Of a DNA stretch of 64,000 nucleotides, positions 9,812 through 18,795 are shown piece by piece; within the stretch, counting starts at the first letter, position 1; each line of letters opens with the position of its first letter. The position numbers were made by a program, and so were the translations under genes. The notes under the pieces were generated by a model. It had not been told where the DNA came from. It did no database searches and saw nothing but the letters and a program-made list of their open reading frames with translations. The stretch is from Kitasatospora albolonga (GTDB taxonomy: Bacteria > Actinomycetota > Actinomycetes > Streptomycetales > Streptomycetaceae), in the NCBI GenBank assembly GCA_002082585.1, contig CP020563.1:5140001-5204000 (forward strand). Reading direction: 5' to 3'.

Positions 9812-11269
9812 ATGACCGCAGTGATCTTCGCCCTGGTGGCGCTCGTGGTGCTCGCACTGCTCGCGAGCGTGCACCGCTATGTGTGGCGCCGGTTCGTCGG
9901 TGACACGACGGCACCCGGCAGCACGATGCGCAAGGTGGGCACGGTGGCCGCCTTCGTGCTGCCCCTGCTGAGCGTCGGCGCCCTGACCTCCGGCCGGATC
10001 GGCGCGCCCTTCTGGCTCCAGCAGGTGCTGGCCTGGCCGGGCTTCCTGTGGCTGGCCTGTCTGATGTACCTGACGCTGGCCCTGCTGGTCGGCGAGGTCG
10101 TCCGCCCGCTCCTGACCCGGGTGCTCGCCCGGCGGGACGCGAAGGCCGCCCCGGAAGCGGCCGGAAGCGGAACCTCCGTAACGACGGTGAACGGAACCGT
10201 CCCCGCGACGACGGGCGGAACCCGTCCCCGTACGGAAGAACTCGTCCCGGCAGGTCAGCCCGGCACCTCTACGGCCTCGGCGGTCCCGTCGACCGCCGAA
10301 ACGGAACCGGAGACGGTACGGGAAACGGAACCGTTCCCGAAGCAGGGGGCGGACGCCACGGCACCGCAGCCGACGGCCCCCGCCCCCACTCAGCCCCCCG
10401 CCTCCGCCACCGCACTCCCCGCCCCCGCCACCCCGCTCTCCGCCCCCTCCCGGCGCCTCTTCGTCTCCCGGGTCGTCGGCGGGGCCGCTGCCGCCGCCGG
10501 GCTCGCCACCGTCGGGTACGGGACCGCCAACGTGCTGCGCGGGCCGAGCGTCAAGCGCGTCACCGTGCCGCTCGCCAAACTGCCCCGGGCCGCCCACGGT
10601 TTCCGGATCGCCGTGGTCAGCGACGTCCACATCGGCCCGATCCTCGGCCGTGCCCACACCCGGCGCATCGTCGACACGATCAACTCCACCTCGCCCGACC
10701 TGGTCGCCGTCGTCGGCGACCTCGTCGACGGGTCCGTGGCCGACCTCGGCTCCGCCGCCGAACCGCTGGCCGGGCTGCGGGCCCGGCACGGCAGCTTCTT
10801 CGTCACCGGCAACCACGAGTACTTCTCCGGCGCGGAGCAGTGGGTGAACCACGTACGGGAGCTGGGGCTCATCCCGCTGGAGAACGCCCGGGTGGAGATG
10901 GACGGGTTCGACCTCGCCGGGGTCAACGACGTGGCGGGGGAGACCGAGGGCCAGGGCCCCGACTTCGTCCGCGCGCTCGGCGACCGGGACCGGGCCAGGG
11001 CCGCCGTCCTCCTCGCCCACCAGCCCGTCGTCATCCACGACGCCGTTGAGCACGGCGTCGACCTCCAGCTCTCCGGCCACACCCACGGCGGCCAGCTCTG
11101 GCCCGGGAACTACCTCGCCGAGCTGGCCAACCCGACCGTCGCCGGGCTCGAACGCTACGGTGACACCCAGCTGTTCGTCTCGCGCGGGGCGGGCGCCTGG
11201 GGGCCGCCGGTACGGGTCGGGGCGCCGGCGGACATCACCGTCGTCGAACTGGCCTCGCGCCAGGCGTAG
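9812..11269 (+). CDS. Membrane-anchored metallophosphoesterase
   Basis: This 485-residue calcineurin-like phosphoesterase resembles YkuE/YaeI. The first 110 residues hold about four membrane helices. A proline- and threonine-rich linker follows, then SRRLFVSRVVGGAAAAAG, which looks like a second, twin-arginine-like leader. The catalytic domain (residues about 250-485) has all metal-binding blocks: VVSDVHIGP, VVGDLVDG, VTGNHEYF, LLAHQP and SGHTHGGQLWP. The domain is therefore probably extracytoplasmic. YkuE is a metal-dependent phosphoesterase of the cell envelope, but the substrate here is not known. It is the second gene of a likely two-gene unit. Confidence 0.88.
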   Translation: MTAVIFALVALVVLALLASVHRYVWRRFVGDTTAPGSTMRKVGTVAAFVLPLLSVGALTSGRIGAPFWLQQVLAWPGFLWLACLMYLTLALLVGEVVRPLLTRVLARRDAKAAPEAAGSGTSVTTVNGTVPATTGGTRPRTEELVPAGQPGTSTASAVPSTAETEPETVRETEPFPKQGADATAPQPTAPAPTQPPASATALPAPATPLSAPSRRLFVSRVVGGAAAAAGLATVGYGTANVLRGPSVKRVTVPLAKLPRAAHGFRIAVVSDVHIGPILGRAHTRRIVDTINSTSPDLVAVVGDLVDGSVADLGSAAEPLAGLRARHGSFFVTGNHEYFSGAEQWVNHVRELGLIPLENARVEMDGFDLAGVNDVAGETEGQGPDFVRALGDRDRARAAVLLAHQPVVIHDAVEHGVDLQLSGHTHGGQLWPGNYLAELANPTVAGLERYGDTQLFVSRGAGAWGPPVRVGAPADITVVELASRQA

Positions 11270-11535
11270 GAGAGGTGCGGGCGTTGCGGTTGCGATCATG
11301 CACCCTTCAACAAGACTGCACCGTAACGTCACCCTGAGCTACGGAAAACCGCAGGTGGGGACCGGGAAACGGCCTTTTCGGACACGCTGCGTCGATCGTG
11401 TCCAACAAAAGGCCGTGAGCACCCCATTTACTCTTCCAGATGTGAAAATCGTGTGATTGGGTAAGCGCGAACATGCGGCGACGTGCGTGTCTGAGCGCAG
11501 CGTTCGTGGTGGGGCAGGTAAGGGAGAGCACGGCA

Positions 11536-13089
11536 ATGCGGTCGGTCCGGGTACGGATTCTCGCGATTCTCGCGGTTTTGGTCATCGCAGGCGTCGGCGC
11601 CTGGCAACTCCTCCCGTCGGGGGAGGCGAAGACCGACGCGGTCACCGTCGGGACATCGGACGAGGTGACCTCTCTCGACCCGGCCGGTGCGTACGACGCG
11701 GGTTCCTGGGCGATCTACAGCAACCTCTACCAGTCGCTGATGACCTTCAAGTCCGGCGCCATCGTGCCGGAACCGGACGCCGCCGAGAGCTGCGCGTTCA
11801 TCGGGCAGAAGCTCCAGACGTACCAGTGCAAGCTCCGCGACGACCTGAACTTCTCCAACGGCCGGAAGATCACCGCCGAGGACGTCAAGCACTCCTTCGA
11901 CCGGATGCTGAAGATCAACGCCGACGTCGGTCCGGCGGCGCTCTTCCCGACCCTCGACTCCGTGGTCACCGAGGGCCGCACGATCACGTTCAACCTGTCC
12001 GGCAAGGACGCGACCTTCCCGCACAAGCTCGCCACCGGTGCCGGCGCGATCGTCGACTCGACGAAGTACCCGGCGGACAAGCTCCGTACGGGCAACCAGG
12101 TCGACGGCTCCGGCCCGTACGTCCTCAAGGCGTACGAGGCGGGCAGCCGCGCCGAGCTGGTGCCGAACCTGCGGTACAAGGGCGCGCTGAAGAAGCTCGG
12201 CAAGCCGGTCACCATCCGCTACTTCAAGGGCTCCGAGGAGCTCCTGAGGGCCTGGGACGGCGGAGAGGTGGACGTCAGCCACCGTCAGCTGCCGCCCTCC
12301 CGGCTCGCCGAGCTGGACTCCGGCGACCCCGACCTGCGGGTGACCGAGGCGGACAGTGCGGAGATCCGCAACATCATCTTCAACGTCCGTGAGGACTCGC
12401 CGTTCGGCAACAAGAAGGTCCGCCAGGCCGTCGCCTCGATCGTCGACCGCGGACCGCTGGTCAGCAAGGTCTACGCGAGCACGGTCGAGCCGCTGTACTC
12501 GCTGATCCCCACCGGGTTCATCGGCCACAGCACCCCCTTCTTCGACGCCTACCCCTCGTCCGACCCGAAGCGCGCCGAGAAGCTCCTCCAGGAGGCGGGT
12601 GTCGAGACACCGGTCTCCATCAAGTTCGGTTACCGCGCCGACGGCGCGTACACCAAGGAGACCGAGGAGCTGCGGCGCCAGCTGGAGAAGGACGGGCTGT
12701 TCAAGGTCTCGGTCAAGGCGGCCGAGTGGAAGGACTACCAGAAGGCGTACGCAGCCGGTGAGTACGACATGTACACCGTCGGCTGGCTCCCCGACTTCCC
12801 GGACCCCGACACCTTCAGCCAGCCGCTCGTCGGCACGGACAACGTCCTGCACAGCGGCTACTCCAGCAAGCGCGTCGACAAGCTGATCTCCGCCACCCAG
12901 CAGCTCAGCGACCGGGGCCGCACCTCCAACGACTTCAAGGAGATGCAGCGCCTGGTGGGCGAGGACGTCCCGCTGCTGCCGCTGTGGCAGAAGAAGGAGT
13001 ACGTCGTGGCCAAGTCGGAGGTCGCCGGGTCCCAGTACCTCTCCGACGGCACCGGCCTGTGGCGCCTGTGGGAGCTGGGCCGCATCTGA
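11536..13089 (+). CDS. Family 5 extracellular solute-binding protein (peptide/nickel type)
   Basis: This 517-residue protein is an SBP_bac_5 receptor of the OppA/DppA group, with TSDEVTSLDPAGAYDAGSWA at the start of the mature part and the peptide-transporter pattern throughout. The ATG at 11536 is preceded by GGGAG; another in-frame start at 11473 is less likely. Residues 8-27 form an uncleaved-looking hydrophobic anchor (ILAILAVLVIAGVGAWQLL) with no lipobox cysteine, unlike most Gram-positive binding proteins. No permease or ATPase genes adjoin it, so its partner is unknown. The upstream 265 bases are relatively A+T-rich and should hold its promoter. Confidence 0.87.
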   Translation: MRSVRVRILAILAVLVIAGVGAWQLLPSGEAKTDAVTVGTSDEVTSLDPAGAYDAGSWAIYSNLYQSLMTFKSGAIVPEPDAAESCAFIGQKLQTYQCKLRDDLNFSNGRKITAEDVKHSFDRMLKINADVGPAALFPTLDSVVTEGRTITFNLSGKDATFPHKLATGAGAIVDSTKYPADKLRTGNQVDGSGPYVLKAYEAGSRAELVPNLRYKGALKKLGKPVTIRYFKGSEELLRAWDGGEVDVSHRQLPPSRLAELDSGDPDLRVTEADSAEIRNIIFNVREDSPFGNKKVRQAVASIVDRGPLVSKVYASTVEPLYSLIPTGFIGHSTPFFDAYPSSDPKRAEKLLQEAGVETPVSIKFGYRADGAYTKETEELRRQLEKDGLFKVSVKAAEWKDYQKAYAAGEYDMYTVGWLPDFPDPDTFSQPLVGTDNVLHSGYSSKRVDKLISATQQLSDRGRTSNDFKEMQRLVGEDVPLLPLWQKKEYVVAKSEVAGSQYLSDGTGLWRLWELGRI

Positions 13090-13154
13090 CGGCCCCCGCC
13101 CCGCCCCGGCCGGGCCCAGAGGCACGCCGGGGCGGCCGGCCCGGACCTGGCGGC

Positions 13155-13940
13155 TCAGCCCTTCGGCCGGGACTCCGTCCCGGCCGTCGCGGTCGCGGTC
13201 GCCGTCGCACCCGGCATGAACTCCACCAGCAGCGCGTGGACCTGCCGTACGAGCGGTCGCAGCACCCGGAACCGGGAGAGCGCGATCGCGCGTGCGGCGA
13301 TCGGTGCGGTGCGCTCGACCAGCCGTCGGCTGCGCTCCGCGCCCTCGGAGCGGTCGTACACCCAGAACAGCACCAGCCCCATCTGCATCAGCCAGAGCAA
13401 CTCGGGCAGCAGCGGGGCCAGTTCGGGATCGCTCTTGGTGGCCGAACCGGCGAGGCTCTCCCGGTGGATGGCGATCGCCGCCTCCCGGGCCGCCACCGAC
13501 TCCTCGGAGAACGGCGAGAGCGGACTCTCCGGGTCCGCCGCGTTCTTGAAGAACTGGGACGCGAACCGGTGGTACGGCTCCGCCACGTCCAGCCAGACCA
13601 GCAGGACGCCCCGGATGCGGCCGGCCAGCTCCGCCTCGCCCGCGAACACGGGCCGGACGGCCGCCGCGTGCTCATCGGCGATGCGGTCGTAGAAGCCCTG
13701 GACCAGGTGCTCCTTGGACGAGAAGTAGTAGTAGGCGTTCCCGACGGAGACGCCCGCCTCCTGTGCGATGGCCCGCATCGTCGTCCTGTCGTACCCGCGC
13801 TCGGCGAAGAGCCGCAGAGCCGTTTCGAGAATCAGCGTGCGGGTCTGCTCGCTCTTCGCGGCCTTGCCGGACGGGGCGACCTTGCCGGACGGGACGGCCC
13901 TGACGGCCTTGGCGGGCTTCTCGGCCCCGTTCTCCTGCAC
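13155..13940 (-). CDS. TetR family transcriptional regulator
   Basis: The predicted product has 261 residues. After a lysine-rich N-terminal arm, the TetR DNA-binding helices are clear: TRTLILETALRLFAERGYDR, then TTMRAIAQEAGVSVGNAYYYF. The C-terminal ligand domain is of a type common in actinomycetes and gives no clue to the ligand. The start is uncertain: GTG at 13940 has GGAAGAG seven bases upstream, and GTG at 13958 or 13961 is also possible. It lies just downstream of a small membrane-protein gene on the same strand. Two identical-core palindromes, TTGAACNNGTTCAA, lie in front of that gene and are probably its autoregulatory operators. Confidence 0.87.
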   Translation of the reverse strand: MQENGAEKPAKAVRAVPSGKVAPSGKAAKSEQTRTLILETALRLFAERGYDRTTMRAIAQEAGVSVGNAYYYFSSKEHLVQGFYDRIADEHAAAVRPVFAGEAELAGRIRGVLLVWLDVAEPYHRFASQFFKNAADPESPLSPFSEESVAAREAAIAIHRESLAGSATKSDPELAPLLPELLWLMQMGLVLFWVYDRSEGAERSRRLVERTAPIAARAIALSRFRVLRPLVRQVHALLVEFMPGATATATATAGTESRPKG

Positions 13941-14007
13941 GTTCTTCTCTTCCTTCACCACGGGCCCAAGGTTAACGGGGAACCCACCGCGCCCCGTGCG
14001 CCCCTGC

Positions 14008-14442
14008 TCACCGCCCCGGCGCGGGTGCGGCCCAGGGCCCCGGGGTTCCCGGCGGCGGCGTCCAGCCCTGCGGCGGTACGGGCGGCCGGTTCCGCTCCAG
14101 GGCGCTGCGGCGGCGGATGCGGCTGAGGACGTACACATTGCCCAGGTGCATGACGCCGAGCACCAGCAGGACCACGCCCACCTTCACCGAGAGCGCCTCG
14201 AACAGCTCCCGGGCGCTCGCGACCCCGTCGGCGCTCTTGAGGTAGAGCGTCACGAACCCGAGGTTGACCAGGTAGAAGCCCACCACCAGCAGGTGGTTGA
14301 CGGCTTCGGCGAGCTTCTCGTTCCCGTGCAGCACATCGGCGAGGAAGACCCGCCCGTTACGGCTGAGGGTACGGGCGACCCAGACGGTGAGCGCCACGCT
14401 GACCAGCAGGTAGACGACGTACGCGACAACAGTGAGGTCCAT
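14008..14442 (-). CDS. Conserved membrane protein upstream of TetR regulator
   Basis: This 144-residue protein has three or four hydrophobic helices (DLTVVAYVVYLLVSVALTVWV, HLLVVGFYLVNLGFVTLYL, VGVVLLVLGVMHLGNVYVL) and a proline-rich cytoplasmic tail of about 25 residues. I do not recognise a characterised family. The ATG at 14442 has an excellent AAAGGAGG ribosome-binding site, and a perfect palindrome overlaps that site. It forms a two-gene unit with the TetR gene, a common layout for a regulator with its target membrane protein. Confidence 0.75.
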   Translation of the reverse strand: MDLTVVAYVVYLLVSVALTVWVARTLSRNGRVFLADVLHGNEKLAEAVNHLLVVGFYLVNLGFVTLYLKSADGVASARELFEALSVKVGVVLLVLGVMHLGNVYVLSRIRRRSALERNRPPVPPQGWTPPPGTPGPWAAPAPGR

Positions 14443-14454
14443 GCCCCATCCTCC

Positions 14455-14470
14455 TTTGAACGCGTTCAAA
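14455..14470 (-). promoter_or_regulatory. Palindromic operator O1, TTTGAACGCGTTCAAA
   Basis: This is a perfect 16-base palindrome whose end abuts the AAAGGAGG ribosome-binding site of the membrane-protein gene. Its core, TTGAAC-N2-GTTCAA, is shared exactly with a second palindrome 46 bases upstream (centre to centre). A TetR dimer bound here would block transcription or early elongation of the unit that encodes it. Confidence 0.7.
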
Positions 14471-14491
14471 ACTACTTGTGGGCATGACTGT

Positions 14492-14525
14492 AGCCCCCTT
14501 CTTGAACATGTTCAAGAAGGGGGCT
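14492..14525 (-). promoter_or_regulatory. 34-base perfect palindrome with operator core O2
   Basis: Each 17-base half runs from AGCCCCCTT into CTTGAACA, so the whole 34 bases read the same on both strands. The centre, TTGAACATGTTCAA, has the same TTGAAC-N2-GTTCAA core as O1. The site is upstream of the membrane protein-TetR unit and downstream of the 14554-15435 gene. The long extension could also fold as a hairpin that ends transcription of the upstream gene, so operator and terminator roles may be combined. Confidence 0.65.
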
Positions 14526-14553
14526 GCGGGGGGTGCGTTCTACGGGACGTGTT

Positions 14554-15435
14554 CTACAGGGACTTGGGCGCGGGCTCCGAAGGCTCCGGCCCCTCCACCG
14601 GCTCGGCCGATTCCACGGGCTCCGGCGGTTCGGTCAGCGCGTCCGCGATCTCCGCGCGCAGTGCCTCACCGCGCAGCGTCGGTATCTCAGCCAGCATCTC
14701 GGCCCACTCCTCGACCGTGCTCTCCACTCCTTCCCGGAAGCCGCGCTCGATCGGCCGCCGGGCGAAGAACAGCCCCACCGCCGCCACCGGCCGCAGCAGC
14801 CACCGCCCGCGCACGCTCAGCACGACGGAGACCCGCCAGGAGCCGTCCTCGGCCGGGCGCGGGGTGACCGTGAGGCGGCCCTTGCCCAGCCGGTGCGTCA
14901 TCCTGCCGCTGACCGGGGGCCGGGCGGCCGGGGGCGCCGAGGGGGGCCGGTCCAGCGCCGCCCACCAGGCGTGCAGGTCGGCCCTGGCGCGCCCCGAGAA
15001 GCGGTACAGCGAACCGCCCTTCGGGTTGTGGCCGTCGAGGGAGACCTCCAGCGCCTTCGGGGTGCGGGGCTCGTCCAGCCGTACCCTCACCCGCATGGAC
15101 ATGCCCTCCTCCGTCGCGTGGCTCTCCACCTCGATGGCGCGGGAGGGCCGCCACTCACGCAGGACGCCGGTCTCCAGGGCGGGCTCCCGGCCGGGCTCAG
15201 CGGCCTCCGGGGCGCGCTCCCGGCCCGGCTCGGGTATCTCCCCGTACTGCGCCCCCGGTTGCAGATGACGCCCCTTCAGCAGCCGGAAGCCGTAGACGGG
15301 GCGCCCGTCGGGGAGCAGGATCGCGCCGTCCCGCTCCCGGGAGGCGTCGATGAGGTCCACCGCATGCCCGACGGCCTCCTCGAACCAGGAGCGGTCCAGG
15401 GCGGCGACGGTGACCGTGTGCTCGAAACGTGCCAT
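14554..15435 (-). CDS. Conserved hypothetical protein
   Basis: This 293-residue protein is unfamiliar. It starts MARFEHTVTVAALDRSWFEE, has a charged linker rich in Glu and Pro (residues about 65-90), a central part with RVRVRLDEPRTPKALEVSLD and LYRFSGRARADLHAWWAALD, then one hydrophobic stretch (GRWLLRPVAAVGLFFA) followed by RRPIERGFREGVESTVEEWA. The acidic C-terminus is rich in Pro and Glu. The RGFREG...VEEWA part resembles the amphipathic end of polyketide-cyclase/lipid-binding-like proteins, but I cannot assign a family. It is 16 bases downstream of the next gene on the same strand, so the two are probably cotranscribed. Confidence 0.7.
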   Translation of the reverse strand: MARFEHTVTVAALDRSWFEEAVGHAVDLIDASRERDGAILLPDGRPVYGFRLLKGRHLQPGAQYGEIPEPGRERAPEAAEPGREPALETGVLREWRPSRAIEVESHATEEGMSMRVRVRLDEPRTPKALEVSLDGHNPKGGSLYRFSGRARADLHAWWAALDRPPSAPPAARPPVSGRMTHRLGKGRLTVTPRPAEDGSWRVSVVLSVRGRWLLRPVAAVGLFFARRPIERGFREGVESTVEEWAEMLAEIPTLRGEALRAEIADALTEPPEPVESAEPVEGPEPSEPAPKSL

Positions 15436-15451
15436 GACGCGGGCCCGGGGC

Positions 15452-16069
15452 TCAGGCGCTCATCGAGCGGGCCTGGTTGAGCTGGCCCATCACGGCGGGG
15501 AAGGTGTACGGGCCCGCCGCCGGGATCATGGTCGCGTGGTGCCGTCCGCCGCTGGTCACCGTCACCTGGATGAACCCGACGGTCCGCTTCTCCTTCATCA
15601 GCAGGAACAGCAGGCCGATCAGGCAGAAGATGGCGAAGACGATCGCCAGCACGACCGCGTGCGTCGGGATCTTCTCCTCGGTGTGCGACATGTCCGTCGC
15701 CGTCCAGACGGCACCCTTGAGGGGCAGGGTTCCGGACGGGGTGACGATCGTGTCGCTCATGACGGTGATGTCGCCGATCGACAGCATCGGGACACCGCCC
15801 TGAGGGCCACCGCCCTGACCGGGCACGCCCTGCGGTACGGCGAGGTGGTGGCCGGGCATCGTCGGCTGCGCCGGGTTCGGGTAGCCGTAGCCCGGCCCTG
15901 GCTGGGTCGCCGACTCGGGCAGCGGCTGCGGATAGCCGTACGCGGGCGTGGCGCCCGCCGCCGGGTACCCGTAACCCGGGCCGTCGGCCATCGTCGGCGG
16001 GTGGCCGGGCTGCTGCTGGGGAGGACCCCACTTGTACGCGTCGCCCGCGGACGGATTCGGCTCGCTCAT
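15452..16069 (-). CDS. Proline/glycine/tyrosine-rich single-pass membrane protein
   Basis: This 205-residue protein has an N-terminal half made of PGYGYP-type repeats (GPGYGYPAAG, AYGYPQP, GPGYGYPNPA), a middle part with SIGDITVMSDTIVTPSGTLPL, and one clear transmembrane helix, HAVVLAIVFAIFCLIGLLFLL, near residues 133-153. A short C-terminal domain (TVGFIQVTVTSGGRHHATMIP) follows. Tyr/Pro/Gly-rich tails of this kind are common in actinomycete membrane proteins. Function is unknown. It is the first gene of a two-gene unit and lies just beyond the sdh terminator. Confidence 0.75.
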   Translation of the reverse strand: MSEPNPSAGDAYKWGPPQQQPGHPPTMADGPGYGYPAAGATPAYGYPQPLPESATQPGPGYGYPNPAQPTMPGHHLAVPQGVPGQGGGPQGGVPMLSIGDITVMSDTIVTPSGTLPLKGAVWTATDMSHTEEKIPTHAVVLAIVFAIFCLIGLLFLLMKEKRTVGFIQVTVTSGGRHHATMIPAAGPYTFPAVMGQLNQARSMSA

Positions 16070-16177
16070 GGGGAACCCCGTTCTCTGCTTCTCAGCACAT
16101 CGCTTCCGAGCACATCTTCAGCACGTCTTCTTCGGCTCGCACGACCGTACCGCCCGCACCGCGCGGACGCAGCAACA

Positions 16178-16219
16178 GGCCCCGCCCGCCGCAGCCGTGA
16201 GGCTGCGGCGGGCGGGGCC
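16178..16219 (-). terminator. Strong hairpin after sdhB
   Basis: A perfect 19-base-pair GC-rich stem (GGCCCCGCCCGCCGCAGCC with its complement) closes on a GTGA loop, 25 bases past the sdhB stop on the minus strand. It lacks a U-run, as is usual for Streptomyces terminators. Confidence 0.8.
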
Positions 16220-16243
16220 GGGAGACCGCCAGGGGCGGGAGGG

Positions 16244-17011
16244 TCAGAAGCGACGCGTGATGAGCGCGCGCTTCACCTCCTGGATCGCCTTGGTGACCTC
16301 GATGCCACGCGGGCAGGCGTCCGTGCAGTTGAACGTCGTACGGCAACGCCACACGCCGTCACGGTCGTTGAGGATCTCCAGCCGCTGCTCGCCGGCCTCG
16401 TCGCGCGAGTCGAAGATGAAGCGGTGCGCGTTGACGATCGCCGCCGGGCCGAAGTACTGGCCGTCGTTCCAGAACACCGGGCACGAGGACGTGCACGCGG
16501 CGCACAGGATGCACTTGGTGGTGTCGTCGAACCGCTCGCGGTCCTCGGGAGACTGAAGACGCTCGCGGGTCGGCTCGTTCCCCTTGGTGATGAGGAAGGG
16601 CATGACATCGTGGTACGCCTGGAAGAACGGGTCCATGTCGACCACGAGGTCCTTGAGGACCGTGAGGCCCTTGATGGCCTCCACCATGATCGGCTTCTCC
16701 GGGTTGATGTCCTTGATCAGCGTCTTGCAGGCGAGCCTGTTCTTGCCGTTGATCCGCATCGCGTCGGAACCGCAGATGCCGTGCGCGCAGGAACGGCGGA
16801 ACGTCAGGGTTCCGTCGAGCTCCCACTTGATCTTGTGAAGGGCGTCGAGGACACGCTCCTTCGGGTCGATCTCGATCTGGAAGTCCTGCCAGTGGACCTC
16901 GTCCGACACCTCGGGGTTGAAGCGGCGGATGCGGAACGTGGCCGTGATGAACGGCGAGTCGGCGAAGCCGGCCTCGGCGTTGCCGGTCTTGTCCAGGGTG
17001 GGGGTAGCCAT
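16244..17011 (-). CDS. sdhB: Succinate dehydrogenase iron-sulfur subunit
   Basis: This 255-residue subunit carries electrons from SdhA to the quinone site. The [2Fe-2S] motif CAHGICGSDAM is near residue 75, the [4Fe-4S] motif CILCAACTSSCP near 166, and the last cluster set CRTTFNCTDACPRGI near 222. Length fits the family. The ATG overlaps the sdhA TGA by one base, so translation is coupled. It is the last gene of sdhCDAB. Confidence 0.96.
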   Translation of the reverse strand: MATPTLDKTGNAEAGFADSPFITATFRIRRFNPEVSDEVHWQDFQIEIDPKERVLDALHKIKWELDGTLTFRRSCAHGICGSDAMRINGKNRLACKTLIKDINPEKPIMVEAIKGLTVLKDLVVDMDPFFQAYHDVMPFLITKGNEPTRERLQSPEDRERFDDTTKCILCAACTSSCPVFWNDGQYFGPAAIVNAHRFIFDSRDEAGEQRLEILNDRDGVWRCRTTFNCTDACPRGIEVTKAIQEVKRALITRRF

Positions 17012-18765
17012 CAGTACTTACGCTCCATCGGCTGGTAGCGGGTCGTGACGACCGGCTTGTAGTCGAGCCGGATCGACTCGGAGCCGTCATCCGCGACCTC
17101 GCGGTACGCCATGGTGTGGCGCATGAAGTTGACGTCGTCGCGGTTGGGGTAGTCCTCGCGGTAGTGACCGCCGCGGGACTCCTTGCGGGCGAGCGCGGAG
17201 ACCGCCATGACCTCGGCCAGGTCGAGCAGGTTGCCCAGCTCGATGGCCTCCAGCAGGTCGGTGTTGAACCGCTTGCCCTTGTCCTGGACCGACACGTTGA
17301 GGTACCGCTCGCGCAGCTCGGCGATCTTGCCGACCGCCGTCTTGATGGTCTGCTCGGTGCGGAACACCATCACGTTGGCGTCCATGCACTCCTGCAGCTC
17401 CGTGCGCAGGTCGGCGACCCGCTCGGTGCCCGTCGAGTTGCGCAGCCGCTCGACCTGGTCCTGGACCAGCTGGGCCGGGTTCTCGGGAAGCTCGACGAAG
17501 TCGCTCTTCGCCGCGTACTCGGCGGCGGCGATGCCCGAACGCCGTCCGAAGACGTTGATGTCGAGCAGCGAGTTGGTGCCCAGACGGTTGGCGCCGTGCA
17601 CCGAGACACAGGCGACCTCGCCGGCGGCGTACAGGCCCGGGACGACGGTGGTGTTGTCGGCCAGCACCTCGCCCTCGACGTTGGTCGGGATGCCGCCCAT
17701 GGCGTAGTGCGCGGTCGGCTGGATCGGGATCGGGTCCGTGTAGGGCTCGATGCCGAGGTACGTACGCGCGAACTCCGTGATGTCCGGGAGCTTGGCGTCC
17801 AGCTGCTCCGGCGGCAGGTGCGTCAGGTCCAGGTACACGTGGTCACCGGCCGGACCGCAGCCGCGGCCCTCACGGATCTCCGTGTAGATGGAGCGCGAGA
17901 CGACGTCACGGGACGCGAGGTCCTTCATGACCGGCGCGTACTTCTCCATGAAGCGCTCGCCGTCCTTGTTGCGGAGGATGCCGCCCTCACCGCGGGCGCC
18001 CTCCGTCAGCAGGATGCCCATGCGCCAGATGCCCGTCGGGTGGAACTGGAAGAACTCCATGTCCTCCAGCGGCAGACCGCGCCGGTAGCAGGCGGCCTGG
18101 CCGTCACCGGTCAGGGTGTGGGCGTTGGACGTCACCTTGAAGAACTTGCCGGTGCCGCCGGAGGCGTAGACGACCGACTTCGCCTGGAAGACGTGGATCT
18201 CGCCGGTCGCCAGCTCGTACGCGACGACGCCTGCGGACTTCTTGACCCCGTCGACCTCGGTGATCAGCTGGTCCAGGACGTAGAACTCGTTGAAGAACTC
18301 CACACCCTCCTTGACGCAGTTCTGGTACAGCGTCTGGAGGATCATGTGGCCGGTGCGGTCGCCCGAGTAGCAGGCGCGGCGGACCGGGGCCTCACCGTGG
18401 CTGCGGGTGTGACCACCGAAGCGGCGCTGGTCGATCTTGCCCTCGGGGGTGCGGCCGAACGGCAGGCCCATCTTCTCCAGGTCGAGGACGGCGTCGATGG
18501 CCTCCTTCGCCAGGATCTCGGCGGCGTCCTGGTCGACCAGGTAGTCGCCGCCCTTGATCGTGTCGAAGGTGTGCCACTCCCAGTTGTCCTCCTCCACGTT
18601 GGCGAGCGCGGCGGCCATGCCGCCCTGCGCGGCGCCCGTGTGGGAGCGGGTGGGGTAGAGCTTCGTCAGCACGGCGGTACGGCTGCGCTTGGTGGCCTCG
18701 ATGGCCGCGCGCATGCCGGCGCCGCCTGCGCCGACGATGACGGTGTCGTACTTGTGGATCTGCAT
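17011..18765 (-). CDS. sdhA: Succinate dehydrogenase flavoprotein subunit
   Basis: This 584-residue catalytic subunit oxidises succinate to fumarate. It has the FAD dinucleotide-binding motif VIVGAGGAGMRAAIEATKRS at the N-terminus, the flavin-linking region TRSHTGAAQGGMAAAL (the histidine normally carries covalent FAD), the active-site HPTGIW segment, and RAVGGHTR-like GGHTRSHGEAPVRRA. HGANRLGTNSLLDINVFGRR is also conserved. Gene order sdhC-sdhD-sdhA-sdhB is on the minus strand with short gaps, consistent with one operon. Confidence 0.97.
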   Translation of the reverse strand: MQIHKYDTVIVGAGGAGMRAAIEATKRSRTAVLTKLYPTRSHTGAAQGGMAAALANVEEDNWEWHTFDTIKGGDYLVDQDAAEILAKEAIDAVLDLEKMGLPFGRTPEGKIDQRRFGGHTRSHGEAPVRRACYSGDRTGHMILQTLYQNCVKEGVEFFNEFYVLDQLITEVDGVKKSAGVVAYELATGEIHVFQAKSVVYASGGTGKFFKVTSNAHTLTGDGQAACYRRGLPLEDMEFFQFHPTGIWRMGILLTEGARGEGGILRNKDGERFMEKYAPVMKDLASRDVVSRSIYTEIREGRGCGPAGDHVYLDLTHLPPEQLDAKLPDITEFARTYLGIEPYTDPIPIQPTAHYAMGGIPTNVEGEVLADNTTVVPGLYAAGEVACVSVHGANRLGTNSLLDINVFGRRSGIAAAEYAAKSDFVELPENPAQLVQDQVERLRNSTGTERVADLRTELQECMDANVMVFRTEQTIKTAVGKIAELRERYLNVSVQDKGKRFNTDLLEAIELGNLLDLAEVMAVSALARKESRGGHYREDYPNRDDVNFMRHTMAYREVADDGSESIRLDYKPVVTTRYQPMERKY

Positions 18766-18795
18766 GGTTTTCCTCTGGTCCCTCTGTCCCGGCGC

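Noticed and set aside
14492..14525. 34-base palindrome read purely as a transcription terminator
   Set aside because: Its core is shared exactly with a second palindrome that sits on a ribosome-binding site, so an operator function is the better single explanation, though a double role is possible.
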